Assembly (NCBI GenBank): GCA_030017655.1
Contig: JASEIM010000017.1
Coordinates: 1-23,951, forward strand
Direction of reading: 5' to 3'
Origin: Methanobacterium sp.
GTDB lineage: Archaea; Methanobacteriota; Methanobacteria; Methanobacteriales; Methanobacteriaceae
DNA length: 23,951 nt
In this document: one piece after another, positions 22,370 through 23,951 of the stretch
Position numbering within the stretch: the first letter of the stretch is position 1
Layout of the letters: each line of letters opens with the position of its first letter
The notes under the pieces: model-generated
What the model was told of the DNA's origin: nothing
Database searches by the model: none
Seen by the model: only the letters and a program-made list of their open reading frames with translations
Made by a program: the position numbers and the translations under genes

Positions 22370-22380
22370 TTAATATATTA
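22370..22380 (+). promoter_or_regulatory. TATA box of tRNA-Leu
   Basis: TTAATATATTA ends 22 nt upstream of the first base of the tRNA, the position expected for an archaeal tRNA promoter. Confidence 0.55.
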
Positions 22381-22402
22381 GATCAAATAACTTTTATGTT
22401 AT

Positions 22403-22485
22403 GCAGGGGTGCCCGAGCGGCCAAAGGGGGTGGACTTAAGATCCTCTGGCGTAGGCCTTCGTGGGTTCGAATCCCATCCCCTGCA
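22403..22485 (+). tRNA. tRNA-Leu (anticodon TAA)
   Basis: The acceptor arm GCAGGGG pairs with CCCCTGC, followed by discriminator A. The anticodon loop CTTAAGA (22435-22441) has anticodon TAA at 22437-22439. A long variable arm (class II) and the GGGTTCGAATCCC T-arm confirm leucine. The anticodon stem has an apparent T-T mismatch (22431 with 22445). CCA is not encoded. Confidence 0.95.
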
Positions 22486-22495
22486 CTTAAACACT

Positions 22496-22545
22496 CAAAA
22501 ATTCTATGAATTTTTGGTGCCCCAAAAACCATGTTTTTTGAGGGC
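22496..22545 (+). terminator. Hairpins downstream of tRNA-Leu
   Basis: CAAAAATTC-TAT-GAATTTTTG (22496-22516) is a perfect 9-bp stem, and GCCCCAAAAA (22519-22528) pairs with TTTTTTGAGGGC (22534-22545) with a bulge, followed by a short T run. They probably end the tRNA transcript; the second also resembles the CAAAAAC hairpin family. Confidence 0.4.
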
Positions 22546-22671
22546 TTTTTGGAAAAAAGTTTAAACAAAAATAAAATTCGAGTTCTAAAATAAAGGGACA
22601 ATAGAAACCTTATTTTAATTACCCAATAGAATTATCGAAAGAAACCCAAATTTCAAAATAAATCTCAATTT

Positions 22672-22744
22672 GCCCTAGTGGCTTAGGCGGTAGAGCGATG
22701 CCTTGGTAAGGCATAGGTCGGGGGTTCGAATCCCCCCTGGGGCT
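22672..22744 (+). tRNA. tRNA-Thr (anticodon GGT)
   Basis: Acceptor GCCCTAG pairs with CTGGGGC (one T-G wobble), discriminator T. The anticodon stem ATGCC/GGCAT encloses TTGGTAA with anticodon GGT at 22705-22707. The D-arm TGGCTTAGGCGGTAGAGC and T-arm GGGGGTTCGAATCCCCC are canonical. Length 73 nt, no encoded CCA. Confidence 0.95.
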
Positions 22745-22850
22745 TATAAAACTACTTTTTAAAATATAAAGAACAATTCCATAAAAACAAAAGTTTAAAT
22801 AATCCATTTTTAAATCTAATTTTAATCTTAATTATTTTAGGTGACAATCT

Positions 22851-23657
22851 ATGGAAAAGAAAATATCACAGCTATCTGATGTACATTTTGGTGAGAAAAA
22901 TTTCTCCCATGACTTAAAAAACAATTTATTGAAACAACTGGAAGATGAAAATCCCGATCTTATCATTGTTGCAGGAGATTTAACCACAAATGGATATGCC
23001 CATGAATATGATGATGCAGCTGCTTTTGTGGATGAACTTAAAACAATAACAGATACTTATACAATTCCCGGGAACCATGATGCCCGGAATGTTGGATTGC
23101 TTCACTTTGAAAAACTGGTTGGAAATAGAAAATTTACACATCTGGATAAAAATGCAGGATTTGCCATTCTTGGACTGGATTCCTCAGAACCTGATATAAA
23201 TGACGGGCAGATTGGAGTAGATCAATTAGATTGGCTAAGAACAGAATTAGATAAAATACCTGATGATTTATGTAAAATAGTCACCTTTCATCATCATTTA
23301 CTCCCCATACCCCAAACTGGAAGGGAAAGAAATATCTTACTTGATTCAGGAGATTTATTAAGAACGTTCAGCGAATATGGAGTTGATTTTGTATTAAATG
23401 GACATAAACATGTTCCGAATGTCTGGATGATAGAAAAAATGGTTACATTAAATTCAGGGACTGCAACAACAAAAAAATTACGTGGACATACCTATCCATC
23501 ACATAATCAGCTTATAATTAAAGATGACCAGATTCTGGTAAATTTAATACGTACTGAAACTGGTGATAAAAGAGAATTAGCTAATTACTCTGTTAAAGTG
23601 GAAAAAGAAGAATATGTCATCTGTTCATACAAGCATAACTCACTGCATGCCTTGTAA
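22851..23657 (+). CDS. Calcineurin-like metallophosphoesterase (CpdA/Icc type)
   Basis: The 268-aa protein has every motif of the two-metal phosphoesterase fold: SDVHFG (Asp 10, His 12), GDLTTNG (Asp 43), GNHDARN (Asn 75, His 76), HHH (147-149) and NGHKHVPN (His 185, His 187). The spacing fits the class that includes cyclic-nucleotide phosphodiesterases, but substrates in this family vary widely and cannot be read from the motifs. There is no signal peptide, so it is cytoplasmic. The ATG follows GGTGA by 6 nt. It stands alone downstream of the tRNA-Thr gene. Confidence 0.88.
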   Translation: MEKKISQLSDVHFGEKNFSHDLKNNLLKQLEDENPDLIIVAGDLTTNGYAHEYDDAAAFVDELKTITDTYTIPGNHDARNVGLLHFEKLVGNRKFTHLDKNAGFAILGLDSSEPDINDGQIGVDQLDWLRTELDKIPDDLCKIVTFHHHLLPIPQTGRERNILLDSGDLLRTFSEYGVDFVLNGHKHVPNVWMIEKMVTLNSGTATTKKLRGHTYPSHNQLIIKDDQILVNLIRTETGDKRELANYSVKVEKEEYVICSYKHNSLHAL

Positions 23658-23702
23658 ACAGGTTCCAAGCATATATTAAGATAATCTTTATAAATTATTC
23701 CT

Positions 23703-23716
23703 AAAAAAGAAAAAAT
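23703..23716 (-). terminator. Possible T-rich terminator of the Cys-rich repeat gene
   Basis: An A-rich tract on the plus strand reads as T runs on the minus strand, about 105 nt beyond the stop codon of the minus-strand gene at the right edge. No gene is visible in 23658-23820. Confidence 0.3.
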
Positions 23717-23820
23717 AATAAAGATAATTACATTGATCAAAACTTAACGAAATAAAGACGTAATTATCCTTATTTTGCTCCATTTCCTGAAATATCTAAC
23801 CATTAACCTGTGCAAAGTAT

Positions 23821-23951
23821 TTATGCTGGGCAGCATTTAGGTTTGCAGACAGGTTCGGGTTTTTTAACTGGTTCGCATTTTGGTGGGCAAACTGGTTTTT
23901 TAACTGGTTCGCATTTTGGTGGGCAAACTGGTTTTTTAACTGGTTCGCATT
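23821..23951 (-). CDS. C-terminus of a Cys/Pro/Lys-rich tandem-repeat protein (partial)
   Basis: On the minus strand the last 42 codons are open and end in TAA at 23821-23823; the 5' part lies outside the window. The protein repeats the 12-residue unit CEPVKKPVCPPK exactly twice in view, then a variant ending CEPVKKPEPVCKPKCCPA. The 36-bp DNA unit is identical in the two copies. Cys at every sixth to eighth position with Pro/Lys spacers suggests metal binding or disulfide cross-linking, but no named family is recognised. It cannot be a CRISPR array because there are no unique spacers. Confidence 0.75.
   Translation of the reverse strand, partial: CEPVKKPVCPPKCEPVKKPVCPPKCEPVKKPEPVCKPKCCPA

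Noticed and set aside
22383..22807. Two minus-strand open frames across the tRNA genes
   Set aside because: They are antisense translations of tRNA-Leu and tRNA-Thr, which explain the sequence fully.
23850..23951. Tandem 36-bp repeat as a CRISPR array
   Set aside because: The copies are contiguous with no variable spacers, and the repeat is in frame in an open reading frame with a stop codon.

Overview
The window is AT-rich DNA from a methanogenic archaeon, most likely a mesophilic Methanobacterium or close relative (order Methanobacteriales). The grounds are a complete carbonyl dehydrogenase/acetyl-CoA synthase (CODH/ACS) operon of the archaeal Cdh type, a digeranylgeranylglycerophospholipid reductase, archaeal TATA promoters, GGAGG/GGTGA ribosome binding sites almost always 7-8 nt from the start codon, and T-rich terminators. 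The genus is an inference.

Layout. (1) 227-10907, all on the minus strand: a cell-surface metal/tetrapyrrole locus. In transcription order it holds a 74-aa orphan protein, a 914-aa secreted membrane-anchored protein with two FmdE-like modules, a 140-aa secreted protein with a His-containing N-terminus, the cobalt/nickel transporter component CbiM, a 163-aa secreted/anchored protein with an HxxH mature N-terminus, and a 1671-aa CobN-type chelatase subunit with its own signal peptide and C-terminal membrane anchor. (2) 10908-11594: an unusually long intergenic region rich in inverted repeats, ending in the CODH promoter. (3) 11595-19749, plus strand: cdhA-cdhB-cdhC-cooC-cdhD-cdhE and a CooF-like polyferredoxin. 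(4) 19750-22161: a hairpin flanked by a 23-bp direct repeat, then on the minus strand an O6-alkylguanine-DNA alkyltransferase (ogt), and a ferredoxin plus geranylgeranyl reductase pair for archaeal lipid saturation. (5) 22403-23951: tRNA-Leu(TAA), tRNA-Thr(GGT), a metallophosphoesterase, and the C-terminus of a Cys-rich tandem-repeat protein running off the right edge.

How it fits together. CODH/ACS needs nickel (C- and A-clusters) and a corrinoid (CdhD/CdhE). The neighbouring locus looks built to handle cobalt, nickel or tetrapyrroles outside the membrane and pass metal to CbiM. The two large surface-protein genes share a duplicated upstream region of about 435 bp, and the 9-mer TAGTAATAA that marks it also forms a 12-bp inverted repeat upstream of cdhA. 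This suggests, but does not prove, co-regulation.

A second result concerns starts. The CobN-like, FmdE-like and ogt genes each have a strong ribosome binding site at the standard distance from an ATT codon, and ATT gives the best N-terminus in each case. I therefore annotate three ATT starts.
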